64,000 nucleotides of DNA from Parvularculaceae bacterium (lineage in GTDB: Bacteria; Pseudomonadota; Alphaproteobacteria; Caulobacterales; Parvularculaceae), in the NCBI GenBank assembly GCA_013389105.1, contig JACADZ010000076.1, positions 35,024 through 99,023 on the forward strand, in the 5' to 3' direction. The notes below the pieces were generated by a model. The model was not told where the DNA came from. It saw only the letters and a list, made by a program, of their open reading frames with translations, and ran no database searches. A program made the translations under genes and the position numbers. Below, in pieces: positions 44,412 through 52,984 of this stretch. The number at the start of each line of letters is the position of its first letter. The stretch's first letter is position 1.

Positions 44412-45404
44412 ATGATTTCCGCCTACACAACCGAACAGGGAAAACTGCGGGCCCTCGCCGACCCAATAGGCGAGTGCGCCCTTGCGCTTTGGATCGACTT
44501 GAAGGCGCCGACCCCAGAAGAGGAGGTCGCCCTCGATAAGGCGTTCGGCCTTGATATCCCGACGCGGGAGGAGATGGAGGAGATCGAGGTCTCCAGCCGC
44601 CTCTATCTTGAAAGCGGCGCCGCCTATGCGACCGCCCTCGTCCTTTCGCGAACCGACACCGACGCCGCGACCGTCTCGCCGGTCACTTTCATTCTCTCTG
44701 ACCGGCGCTTCATCACGGTGCGTTACGAAGACCCGCGCGCTTTTTCGGTGTTCGCCGCGCGCGGCGCCAAGAGCGGCATCGGCGGAGACTCCCCCGATCT
44801 TGCGCTCGCGGGCGTTCTCGAAGCGATCGTCGAGCGGCTCGCCGACGTTCTCGAACGCACGACGCGGGAGATCGACGCCATTTCGCGCCGGATATTCCAG
44901 GCGCCCGGCAGAAAACCGACGCGTACGGATGACTTCCAGAAGGTCCTCGTCGAACTTGGTCGCAAAGGCGATTTCGCCTCCAACATCCGCGACAGCCTCG
45001 TGACCCTCTCGCGCGCCGTCGGCTTCATGATCTTCTACGCCGACCAACGCGCGAAGGAGGACCGCGATCTCAAATGCGACAAGGAGTTCAAGGCGCGGCT
45101 AAAATCCGTTTCGCGCGACCTCTCGTCCCTGACCGACCATGTGACCTTCGTGGCCGACAAGATCACCTTCCTCCTCGATGCAACCCTCGGCATGGTCAAC
45201 ATCGAGCAGAACCAGATCATCAAGATATTCTCGATCGCCGCCGCCGCTTTCCTGCCGCCGACGCTCATCGCCTCGGTCTACGGAATGAATTTCGAGCACA
45301 TGCCGGAGCTGAAAGAGCCCCTCGCCTACCCGATCGTCGTCGGACTGATGATCCTCTCGGCGGTCATGCCGCTCTCCTGGTTCAAGAAGAAGGGGTGGTG
45401 GTGA
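44412..45404 (+). CDS. corA: CorA-family divalent-cation transporter
   Basis: 330 residues from the ATG at 44412. A large cytoplasmic N-terminal domain, a long helix (~170-265) and two C-terminal membrane helices with the selectivity motif YGMNFEHMPEL (GMN) between them. The end is Lys/Trp-rich (SWFKKKGWW). It takes up Mg2+, possibly also Co2+/Ni2+. The upstream region shares the tetR operator interval, but the distance (190 bases) leaves regulation open. Confidence 0.93.
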   Translation: MISAYTTEQGKLRALADPIGECALALWIDLKAPTPEEEVALDKAFGLDIPTREEMEEIEVSSRLYLESGAAYATALVLSRTDTDAATVSPVTFILSDRRFITVRYEDPRAFSVFAARGAKSGIGGDSPDLALAGVLEAIVERLADVLERTTREIDAISRRIFQAPGRKPTRTDDFQKVLVELGRKGDFASNIRDSLVTLSRAVGFMIFYADQRAKEDRDLKCDKEFKARLKSVSRDLSSLTDHVTFVADKITFLLDATLGMVNIEQNQIIKIFSIAAAAFLPPTLIASVYGMNFEHMPELKEPLAYPIVVGLMILSAVMPLSWFKKKGWW

Positions 45405-45422
45405 CGGCGTGGCCGACCGGGG

Positions 45423-46727
45423 TCAGGGCCGCCCGATCGACTGATACCTGAAGCCCTTCTCCTGCATCTGCTGCGGGCGGTAGATGTTGCGGAGGTCGAC
45501 CATGACCGGCGACCTCATCAGCGACTTCACGCGGTCGAGGTCTAGGGCGCGGAACTCGTCCCATTCGGTGAGAATGGCGACAACGTCGGCGCCGTCGATG
45601 GTCTCATAGACGCCGGTGCAAAAGACCAGGTCCTTGAAGAGCTTCCTCGCCTCATGCATGGCGGCGGGGTCGAAAGCCTTGACGCGAGCGCCTGCTTCCT
45701 GCAGCGCCGGGATCAGGTCGAGCGAGGGGGCCTCGCGCATATCGTCCGTGTTCGGCTTGAAGGCGAGCCCGAGAACGGCGACGGTCTTGCCCCTGACCGA
45801 GCCGCCGCACGCCTCGACCACGCGGCCGGCCATCTCTTTCTTGCGGCGGTTGTTGATCTCGACCACCGCCTCGACGATCTTGGTCGGGGCGCCGACCTGC
45901 TGGGCCGTGCGCACCAGCGCGAGCGTGTCCTTGGGGAAGCACGAACCGCCATAGCCGGGCCCGGCATGCAGGAATTTCGCGCCGATGCGGCGATCAAGGC
46001 CGATGCCGCGGGCGACTTCCTGCACATTCGCGCCGACGCGCTCGCACAGATCGGCCATCTCGTTGATGAAGGTGATCTTGGTGGCGAGAAAAGCATTGGC
46101 GGCGTATTTGATGAGCTCCGAGGTCGCCCGGTTGGTGAAGACGATCGGCGTTTCGTTGATGAACAGGGGCCGGTAGAGCTCCCGCATCACTTCCTGGGCC
46201 CGCGGGTCCTCCGCGCCGACGACAACGCGATCTGGATGCTTGAAGTCCTCAATCGCCGCGCCTTCGCGGAGAAACTCCGGATTGGAAACGACCGAGAAGT
46301 CTCCGTCCGGTCGGACCTTTCTCATGATCGCCTCGACCTCAGCCCCTGTGCCGACCGGAACCGTCGATTTCGTGACGATCACCGTGTAGCCGTTCATCGC
46401 CCTCGCGATGTCGCGCGCCGCGGCGTGCACAAAGGTGAGGTCGGCATGACCGTCGCCGCGCCGCGACGGCGTGCCCACTGCAATGAACACCGCCGCAGCG
46501 TCCCTGACGGCGGCGGCGAGGTCCGTCGTAAAGTTGAGGCGCCCGGCTTTCACGTTTTCGGCGACCAGGGCGTCCAGGCCCGGCTCGTAGATCGGGATTT
46601 CGCCGCGCATCAGGCGCGCGATTTTCTCTTCGTCCTTGTCGATGCAGACGACGTCATGTCCGAAATCGGCGAAACAGGCCCCTGACACGAGGCCGACATA
46701 ACCGGAACCGACGATGGCTACGCGCAT
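45423..46727 (-). CDS. ugd: UDP-glucose 6-dehydrogenase
   Basis: 434 residues from the ATG at 46727 (MRVAIVGSGYVGL), preceded by GGAG; the track start is a TTG five codons earlier. NAD-binding GSGYVGLVSG at the N-terminus, the catalytic Cys in GYGGSCFPKDT, TKSTVPVGTG, and GLAFKPNTDDMREAPS in the UDP-binding domain. It oxidises UDP-glucose to UDP-glucuronate for glycan synthesis. Next to a polyprenyl sugar-phosphotransferase, consistent with exopolysaccharide or lipid-glycan production. Confidence 0.95.
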   Translation of the reverse strand: MRVAIVGSGYVGLVSGACFADFGHDVVCIDKDEEKIARLMRGEIPIYEPGLDALVAENVKAGRLNFTTDLAAAVRDAAAVFIAVGTPSRRGDGHADLTFVHAAARDIARAMNGYTVIVTKSTVPVGTGAEVEAIMRKVRPDGDFSVVSNPEFLREGAAIEDFKHPDRVVVGAEDPRAQEVMRELYRPLFINETPIVFTNRATSELIKYAANAFLATKITFINEMADLCERVGANVQEVARGIGLDRRIGAKFLHAGPGYGGSCFPKDTLALVRTAQQVGAPTKIVEAVVEINNRRKKEMAGRVVEACGGSVRGKTVAVLGLAFKPNTDDMREAPSLDLIPALQEAGARVKAFDPAAMHEARKLFKDLVFCTGVYETIDGADVVAILTEWDEFRALDLDRVKSLMRSPVMVDLRNIYRPQQMQEKGFRYQSIGRP

Positions 46728-46819
46728 GGGAACTATCTCCAAGCCGTCAGGCGAACCGGCGCAGCAATGGAGAATTTGTTGGTCTTTGTCATCTGCTCTT
46801 TGCGCTCAGGAGGCGGCTT

Positions 46820-48274
46820 TCAATAGGCGTTCTTCGGGAACAGGACGGCCGCCACGGTGAGCGCCATGATCTTGAGGTCAAACCACAGCGACCAGTTATC
46901 GATGTAGTCGAGATCATATTTGACGCGCTCGGCCATCAGCTCGTTCTCCGACGTCTCGCCGCGATAGCCGTTCACCTGGGCCCAGCCCGTTAGGCCCGGC
47001 TTCATCTTGTGGCGGCCGGAATAATTCTCGATCGCCTGGGCGTAGGCGTGGTTGTGGGCCAGCGCATGCGGCCGCGGGCCGACCAGCGACATCTCGCCCT
47101 TCAGCACATTGATGAGCTGAGGGAGTTCATCGAGGCTGTAGCGGCGCAGGAAAGCCCCGATGGGCGTGATGCGCGGATCGTTGCGCACCGCCTGCTTCAC
47201 CTCGTCCCCGTCCTCGGCGACGGTCATCGTGCGGAATTTGTAGATGTTGAAGACTTCGTGATTGAAGCCGTGACGGCGCTGCCGGAAGAAGACCGGGCCG
47301 CCGTCTTGGAGCTTGATGAGCGCCGCAATAACGAGGAGGACCGGGGACGCGATCACGAGCGCGATCGCGCCGAGCAGACGGTCTTCTGCGGTCTTGATGA
47401 CGCCGCCCCAACCTTCGAGGGGCCGCCGGTAGAGATTGAGAATGCTCGCGCCGCCGATTTGGACGACCGACCCGCCGGTGTGATCGAGCCAGTGCGGACT
47501 GGGGGCGAGCGCCACGGCCACGGGCAGGATCGAAAGCCGGCGCAGCAGAGCCTTCATGTCTGCGGGGTCGGCGTCGGGGACGGCAACGACGATGTCGTCG
47601 ATTTCTCCAGCGCGCGCCGCTCTCGCGACCGCCGCAAGGTTGCCCGTGAGGTCGAACGCGCGGGTGGTCGCCGCATCCTTGAAATTGACGTCGTAAATGC
47701 CGACGACGGTCGCCGCGTAATCGCCGCGCTCCGCCAGTTCTTTGAACTTTTCCGCGGCGGCCGTCTTGCCGATCACCGCGATGCGCCGCGCGAAAGCCCC
47801 GTCCGCCGTCGTCGTCCGCCGAAGCACGCTTCCCGCGACGAGACGCGACAGCAGCAGGAGGAGCGCCGACACGATCGACCAGGCGAACAGCCAGAACCGC
47901 GAATAGCTCTCGGAGATTTTCAGCGCAAATCCGAAGGCGATCAGCCCGAGCATGACGAGCGAGATGCGGGCGAGCACGCCGCGCGCCATCCAGCGCGTCG
48001 AGACCAGACGCTCGAAGTCGTAGAAGCCGTCCCGGCGCAAGATGGCCGTGACCCCGGTCGCGCCGACCAGACCCGCCGCAGCGTAAATCTGGACGTCGAA
48101 TTCGGTGTCGATCACCGCCTGGTGGTAAATCGCCGCGACCAGAATCGAGGCGGCGGTGACGGCCACGAAATCGACAAACTGGACGACGTCGCCGAGAATG
48201 GTCCGCGCAAGCGGCGAGCGCTTGCGGGTGAGCGCCTGCGCCGGACCGGGATCGCTTAAGTCTGACTCCAACAT
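46820..48274 (-). CDS. WcaJ-type polyprenyl-phosphate glycosylphosphotransferase
   Basis: 484 residues from the ATG at 48274 (the track begins at a TTG two codons upstream; both remain possible). Four or five membrane helices and a CoA-binding-like domain (~70-260) are followed by a bacterial sugar transferase catalytic domain (~285-484): DRLLGAIALVIASPVLLVI, KFRTMTV, DELPQLINVLKGEMSLVGPRP and KPGLTGWAQVNGYRG. It starts an undecaprenyl-linked exopolysaccharide, usually with glucose-1-phosphate. About 92 bases upstream of ugd on the same strand. Confidence 0.93.
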   Translation of the reverse strand: MLESDLSDPGPAQALTRKRSPLARTILGDVVQFVDFVAVTAASILVAAIYHQAVIDTEFDVQIYAAAGLVGATGVTAILRRDGFYDFERLVSTRWMARGVLARISLVMLGLIAFGFALKISESYSRFWLFAWSIVSALLLLLSRLVAGSVLRRTTTADGAFARRIAVIGKTAAAEKFKELAERGDYAATVVGIYDVNFKDAATTRAFDLTGNLAAVARAARAGEIDDIVVAVPDADPADMKALLRRLSILPVAVALAPSPHWLDHTGGSVVQIGGASILNLYRRPLEGWGGVIKTAEDRLLGAIALVIASPVLLVIAALIKLQDGGPVFFRQRRHGFNHEVFNIYKFRTMTVAEDGDEVKQAVRNDPRITPIGAFLRRYSLDELPQLINVLKGEMSLVGPRPHALAHNHAYAQAIENYSGRHKMKPGLTGWAQVNGYRGETSENELMAERVKYDLDYIDNWSLWFDLKIMALTVAAVLFPKNAY

Positions 48275-48291
48275 CGGCAAGCCGACACCCC

Positions 48292-48416
48292 CAAAATTTC
48301 GCGGCGCCGCAGCGGCCGCAAAAAATCAGCAAGCAGCGCCCATTGCAAGGGGAAATTTTGCGCCGCAAAAAGCCGGATCAGGTATGGCTTCTAAGCGGTT
48401 AACTATGGGTATAGTT
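48292..48416. promoter_or_regulatory. Divergent region with two inverted repeats
   Basis: CAAAATTTC (48292-48300) and GAAATTTTG (48352-48360) form a perfect 9-base inverted pair 51 bases apart. AACTAT-GGGT-ATAGTT (48401-48416) is a second palindrome, 50 bases before the small ORF at 48466. They lie between the WcaJ-type gene and the small-protein/cysQ genes. Possible operators or RNA structure; no assignment made. Confidence 0.4.
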
Positions 48417-48465
48417 TCCGCTGTCGAAACGCGCGCCAGGTTGCGTCGGTTGCGTCGGGCGGAGC

Positions 48466-48690
48466 ATGGCCAAACAATTCGCGACGGTCTTTGTCAGCTG
48501 GAGAGACGCCCGCCGCGGTCGCCCGGGCTTGTTTTCAGGCGACGCAGATTACCATCAGGCGGCGGCGCAGGCGCTCGAGGCCAAGCTCAATGATCTCGCG
48601 CTCGAGGGCTGGATCGTTGAAGATATCATCCAGGCGCCCGGACTTACCGCGCGGCAGGTTTCAGCCTACACCATCATCGTTTTCAAGTAG
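48466..48690 (+). CDS. Small conserved-looking cytoplasmic protein
   Basis: 74 residues, ATG preceded by CGGAG-like sequence. Balanced composition (MAKQFATVFVSWRDARRGRP, then LEAKLNDLALEGWIVEDIIQ and YTIIVFK), unlike the Arg-rich shadows. No signal peptide or domain recognised. Ends 17 bases before the cysQ GTG, so it is likely cotranscribed. Confidence 0.65.
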   Translation: MAKQFATVFVSWRDARRGRPGLFSGDADYHQAAAQALEAKLNDLALEGWIVEDIIQAPGLTARQVSAYTIIVFK

Positions 48691-48707
48691 GCCGCAGGGA
48701 GCGGAAC

Positions 48708-49484
48708 GTGAGCGGCGGCGATGATGCGGGGCTGATGGCGGAGCTCGAGCGCATCGCGCTCGAGGCCGGAGCGGCCGTCATGCGCGTCTATGCCGCGGCG
48801 ATCAATGTCGACTATAAGACAGATTCGTCGCCCGTGACCGACGCCGACCGCTGCGCCGAAGACGTTATCCTGAAGCGCCTTGCCGAGGTCGCGCCAGGGG
48901 CGCCGGTCCTCTCAGAGGAAGCAAGCGCGGCGGGCAGGGACTTCGTTCCGGGTGCGGAGTTTTTCCTCGTCGATCCGCTCGACGGCACCAAGGAGTTTAT
49001 CAGCCGCAACGGCGAGTTCACGGTGAACATCGCGCTCGTGCAAAACGGCGCGCCCGTCGCAGGGGTCGTTTACGCGCCGGCCCTTGAGCGGCTCTATCTC
49101 GCGTCGCGCGCGCTGGGCGCCTGGCGGATCGACGGGGGCGGCGAGCGCCGCCCGATCCGCGCGCGCCGCCGGCCCAAGCAAGGCCTCGTCGCCGTCGCGA
49201 GCCGAAACCATCGCTCGCCGGAGACGGACGAGTACCTGAAGAGCCTCGATATTGCGTCGTTTGCGGAGGCCGGATCGTCGCTTAAATTCTGCCTGATCGC
49301 CGAAGGCGCCGCCGACGTCTATCCGCGCTTCGGCCGCACCATGGAGTGGGACACCGGCGCCGGCCAGGCCGTGCTGGAAGCCGCCGGCGGCAGCGTCGTC
49401 GAACTCCCGTCGGGGGCGCCCCTCGCCTACGGCAAGGCCGCGCGCGGCTACGACAATCCGCATTTTATCGCCCGCGGCGCGTGA
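48708..49484 (+). CDS. cysQ: 3'(2'),5'-bisphosphate nucleotidase CysQ
   Basis: 258 residues, GTG start with AGGGAG upstream. Inositol-monophosphatase fold: LSEEASAAG, the metal site VDPLDGTKEFI, and EWDTGAGQAVLEAAGG. It removes the 3'-phosphate of PAP or PAPS. That relieves product inhibition by PAP, the by-product of sulfotransferases such as the two encoded at 18-22 kb. Converges with the membrane-protein gene 9 bases away. Confidence 0.94.
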   Translation: MSGGDDAGLMAELERIALEAGAAVMRVYAAAINVDYKTDSSPVTDADRCAEDVILKRLAEVAPGAPVLSEEASAAGRDFVPGAEFFLVDPLDGTKEFISRNGEFTVNIALVQNGAPVAGVVYAPALERLYLASRALGAWRIDGGGERRPIRARRRPKQGLVAVASRNHRSPETDEYLKSLDIASFAEAGSSLKFCLIAEGAADVYPRFGRTMEWDTGAGQAVLEAAGGSVVELPSGAPLAYGKAARGYDNPHFIARGA

Positions 49485-49493
49485 GGCGCGGGC

Positions 49494-51116
49494 TCAGCCT
49501 CGGGGCGAAAGATTCGCGGATTCGCCGGGCAGGGACGCCCCTCGGCGAACCCAGATATCCCAAAGATCGGTGCGTTCCGCCAGCATGAAATCCGTATAGA
49601 GAATAACCTGTGCGCGCTCCTTGGCCGCCTGCGTCGCCGCGTCGAGATCGAGCCGTGGGACGAAAACGACCTTTGCGGCCTGCGCCGCCGCCGGACCGTC
49701 GGCGCGGCAGGGGCGCGGGTCGGCGATGACGCAGGCCGAATCGGGGCCGGTGAGGATCGCCACGGCGAGGCCGCGGCGCGCGATTTCGCGGGCGCGGGTC
49801 GCGCCGTCAAGCAGCACGGCCGACTGGTCCGCGGGGGTCATGGCGAACAGGCCGCGCGTCTCGCTCGCCGCAAGGCGGCCCTCGGCGATCCATTGCGCGA
49901 GCGTCAACCCGCCAGGTTGGATCAGCCCGAGTTCGGCCCGGATGTCGGCCGGCGCCTGTTGGCCCGCCCGAAGCTGGAACAGCAATTGTCCTCCGGCGGA
50001 GACTGCCCGCGCCCCCGACCAAAACAGCGCGAGCGCGGCGGCCGACGCCGCAAGCGCGACGCTGGCGCGGTCGTGCGCGCGGAAGACTCCGTCATAGAAG
50101 GGCGAAGCGATAGAAAATGCGGCGACTGTCGCCGCCGCGAAGAACGCCGCAGCCGCATCGACGGCCGCGACGTGCGCCGCCCAGAGGCCGGCGACAAGCA
50201 CCGCAAAGCCGCTCGCCCAGCTCCGCCATTTCTCCCGCCCGCCAAAGACCGCGGCGCAGAAGATGACGATCCCGGCCGAGACAGCGGCCCCGCCAAGCGA
50301 GGCGCCCGTCGGTTCGATGGCTGCGAGCGCTTTCGCGGCCATTGAAAACCTGCTGGCGTTAAACCCGGCGGCGACAAGATCGAGCGCCGCCGCAAAGAGG
50401 CAAAAGCAGAAAGCCGCCGCAAGGGCGCGCAGGAGGTTGGCCTTGCTGTGGAAGATCGCCAGCGCGAGCGCGGCGAGCCCCGCCAAGGGCATGGCGGGGT
50501 TCGTCAGCCACAGGATGACGAACCCGCCGCCGAGGGCGGCGCCCTCGCACACCGCGCGGGTCGTCGTGTCCCGCACCGGGGGGGCGAGCAGCGCGACGAG
50601 GAGGGTCAGGAGGAGCGCCAGGGCGAATTCATCAGCGTCGGCGAACGGGGCGGCCACAACGGCGCAAAGTCCGGCGACAAGGAGCGCGGCGGGAGCGCGC
50701 GCGATACGGGCGGGAAAGAGTATGACGCCGGCCGCTAAAATCAGCGCCGCCGCCAGCGATTTGGCGATCAGGTGTATTCGGCCGGGCGCTTCTGCAAGTA
50801 AGTCGGCAAACGCAAGAAGCGCTGCATAGGACGGCGCCGGGGCCTGGGCGAGGGCCACCGCGCCGGCGAACAGCGCCCGCGCTTCCGCCACAGGCGCGAT
50901 GACGCTCGCGGTCGAGGCGAGACTCAACATGGCCGGGGCGACGGCGCCCGCCAGGACGAGCGGCAGCGCGACCGCGAGCATGACTCCTTGCGTGACGCGA
51001 GCCGGTCCCCAGCCGTAGAGGAACGCCGTCAGCGCCCGCGCGCGCGGCGCAGGGCGTCGCCAGGCGGCGTAATGGGTTTCGTGAAACTCGCCTTCGAGGT
51101 CCTGCGCCTCGGTCAT
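49494..51116 (-). CDS. Large polytopic membrane protein of unknown function
   Basis: 540 residues from the ATG at 51116 (MTEAQDLEGEF). An N-terminal cytosolic stretch (~1-40) is followed by about ten or eleven Ala/Leu-rich membrane segments (~45-385), then a C-terminal soluble domain (~400-540) with LAQWIAEGRLAASETRGLFAM and the pattern GPDSACVIADPRPCRADGP. The topology (membrane bundle plus C-terminal soluble domain) recalls GT-C/ArnT-like glycosyltransferases, but I see no DD/DE motif in the first loop, so this is not asserted. Divergent from the GST-like gene. Confidence 0.75.
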   Translation of the reverse strand: MTEAQDLEGEFHETHYAAWRRPAPRARALTAFLYGWGPARVTQGVMLAVALPLVLAGAVAPAMLSLASTASVIAPVAEARALFAGAVALAQAPAPSYAALLAFADLLAEAPGRIHLIAKSLAAALILAAGVILFPARIARAPAALLVAGLCAVVAAPFADADEFALALLLTLLVALLAPPVRDTTTRAVCEGAALGGGFVILWLTNPAMPLAGLAALALAIFHSKANLLRALAAAFCFCLFAAALDLVAAGFNASRFSMAAKALAAIEPTGASLGGAAVSAGIVIFCAAVFGGREKWRSWASGFAVLVAGLWAAHVAAVDAAAAFFAAATVAAFSIASPFYDGVFRAHDRASVALAASAAALALFWSGARAVSAGGQLLFQLRAGQQAPADIRAELGLIQPGGLTLAQWIAEGRLAASETRGLFAMTPADQSAVLLDGATRAREIARRGLAVAILTGPDSACVIADPRPCRADGPAAAQAAKVVFVPRLDLDAATQAAKERAQVILYTDFMLAERTDLWDIWVRRGASLPGESANLSPRG

Positions 51117-51176
51117 GGGACGCCCCGCCGCGGCGGGCGCTTCCACCCGGTCCCGGCGCTGCTATTGTCAGACGCC

Positions 51177-51857
51177 ATGCGCACTTTGCTCCACACGCCG
51201 CTCGATCCGTCTTCGCGCGCGGTCCGTCTCGTCCTCGCGGAAAAGAACCTTACGGCGCGACTGGTTAACGTCGCGCCCTGTTCGACTAGTGAAGAGCTCC
51301 TTCACCGCAATCCGGCCGGCGCGCCGCCCGTGCTGATCGACGAGCCGCCGACCGGCGGCGAGGTTGCGATTTCGCCGGCGCCGGCGATTTCGGAGTATCT
51401 TGAAGACGCCTACGGCGCATCGTCGCTGATGCCTTCGACGTCAGCGGGACGGGCGGAGACGCGCCGGCTTGTTTACTGGTTCGAAACCAAATTTGAGTCG
51501 GAAGTGAACGCAAAGCTCCTTCGGCGGAAGATCGACGACCGCATCGAGGGGCGTTACCGGATCGACCTGGAGCTTTGGCGCCAGGGCGTCGACCGCCTGT
51601 GCTGGCATCTCGACTATATGAGCTTCCTCCTTGAGGGCCGCGCCTGGCTCGCCGGCGAACGCATGACGCTCGCCGACCTCCACGCGGCGGCGCATCTCTC
51701 GGGGATCGACTATCTCGGCTCGGTTCCGTGGACCGACTTCGCCGCCGTCAAGGAGTGGTATCAGCGCCTGAAGTGCCGCCCGAGCTTTCGCCCCCTGCTC
51801 GCCGACCGCGTCGAGGGCGTGCCGCCGCCGGCTCATTATGACGACCTTGACTTCTGA
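51177..51857 (+). CDS. Glutathione S-transferase-like protein
   Basis: 226 residues from the ATG at 51177. A thioredoxin-like N-terminal domain ([20 protein letters not shown], then [15 protein letters not shown] with the glutathione-binding Ser region) and an all-helical C-terminal domain ([20 protein letters not shown]). Paired with queG, whose start overlaps it by 20 bases; this GST-queG pairing is common in alphaproteobacteria. Whether it binds glutathione is untested. Confidence 0.85.
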   Translation: MRTLLHTPLDPSSRAVRLVLAEKNLTARLVNVAPCSTSEELLHRNPAGAPPVLIDEPPTGGEVAISPAPAISEYLEDAYGASSLMPSTSAGRAETRRLVYWFETKFESEVNAKLLRRKIDDRIEGRYRIDLELWRQGVDRLCWHLDYMSFLLEGRAWLAGERMTLADLHAAAHLSGIDYLGSVPWTDFAAVKEWYQRLKCRPSFRPLLADRVEGVPPPAHYDDLDF

Positions 51858-52974
51858 ACCGGAGCGCCGGCGGCAGGCCGTCATCGACAAGGCCTTGAGC
51901 CTCGGTTTCAATGCCGCCGGCGTGACGAGCGCCAAGGCGCCGGCGGCGCTGGGCGCGCGCCTTTCTGAGTTTCTCGCCGCCGGACGACAGGGCGATATGA
52001 CCTGGATGGCGTTGCGCGCCGCGGAACGCGCCGCGCCGCAGACGCTTTGGCCGGAAGCGAAATCCATCGTCATGCTCGGCCTCAATTACGGGCCGGCGGG
52101 CGATCCGCTCGACGTGCTGCGCGACAAGAGCGCGGGCGCCGTTTCCGTTTATGCGCGAGGGAAGGACTACCACGACGTCGTCAAGCCGCGACTGAAGGCG
52201 CTGGCCCGATGGCTGGTCGAAAGCGAAGGCGGCGAGGTCAAAGTGTTCGTCGACACCGCGCCTGTCATGGAGAAACCGCTCGCCGAACGCGCGGGCCTCG
52301 GCTGGCAAGGCAAGCACACCAATCTCGTCTCCCGGGATTTCGGCTCGTGGATGTTCCTTGGCGCGATCTTCTCGACCCTCGACGTGGCGCCTGACAGTCC
52401 CGAGACCGATCATTGCGGCGCCTGCCGGCGCTGCCTCGACATCTGTCCGACCGGCGCTTTCCCCGCGCCCTACCAGCTCGACGCGCGACGCTGCATTTCC
52501 TACCTCACCATCGAGCACAAGGGCCCGATCCCATTGGAATTTCGCGAGGCGATCGGCAACCGCATCTACGGCTGCGACGATTGCCTCGCCGCCTGCCCCT
52601 GGAACAAGTTCGCGGTGGTTGCATCTGAAGCGGCGTTCCATGCGCGCGACGGGCTCGCGGCGCCGCGCCTTGCCGAACTCGCCAACCTCGACGACGCGGC
52701 TTTTCGAAGGAGGTTCTCAGGCTCTCCGGTCAAGCGCATCGGCCGCGACCGTTTTGTAAGGAACGTCCTCATCGCCATCGGCAATTCCGGCGATCCGGGC
52801 CTCGCCGCCGTCGCGCTCGAGAGGCTTGCCGACGCGGCCCCGATCGTGCGCGGCGCCGCGGTGTGGGCGTGCGCCAGACTGATGGAAGCGGAGGCCCTCC
52901 GTGCGAGGCGCCCGAAAGACGAACCGGACGCGAGCGTGCGCGCCGAGTGGGCGGCGATTGTCGACGCGGCCTGA
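51838..52974 (+). CDS. queG: Epoxyqueuosine reductase QueG
   Basis: 378 residues. The catalytic Asp139 lies in VDTAPVMEK. Two 4Fe-4S motifs: Cys193/196/199/203 ([16 protein letters not shown]) and Cys246/249/253 ([11 protein letters not shown]). A HEAT-like C-terminus ([17 protein letters not shown]) binds tRNA. It performs the final cobalamin-dependent step of queuosine synthesis in tRNA. Start overlaps the GST-like gene, so translation is coupled. Confidence 0.95.
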   Translation: MTTLTSEPERRRQAVIDKALSLGFNAAGVTSAKAPAALGARLSEFLAAGRQGDMTWMALRAAERAAPQTLWPEAKSIVMLGLNYGPAGDPLDVLRDKSAGAVSVYARGKDYHDVVKPRLKALARWLVESEGGEVKVFVDTAPVMEKPLAERAGLGWQGKHTNLVSRDFGSWMFLGAIFSTLDVAPDSPETDHCGACRRCLDICPTGAFPAPYQLDARRCISYLTIEHKGPIPLEFREAIGNRIYGCDDCLAACPWNKFAVVASEAAFHARDGLAAPRLAELANLDDAAFRRRFSGSPVKRIGRDRFVRNVLIAIGNSGDPGLAAVALERLADAAPIVRGAAVWACARLMEAEALRARRPKDEPDASVRAEWAAIVDAA

Positions 52975-52984
52975 GGCCGGCCCC

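Noticed and set aside
47009-48259. 416-residue plus-strand ORF opposite the WcaJ-type gene
   Set aside because: Very Arg/Asp-rich mirror of a membrane enzyme with clear catalytic motifs.
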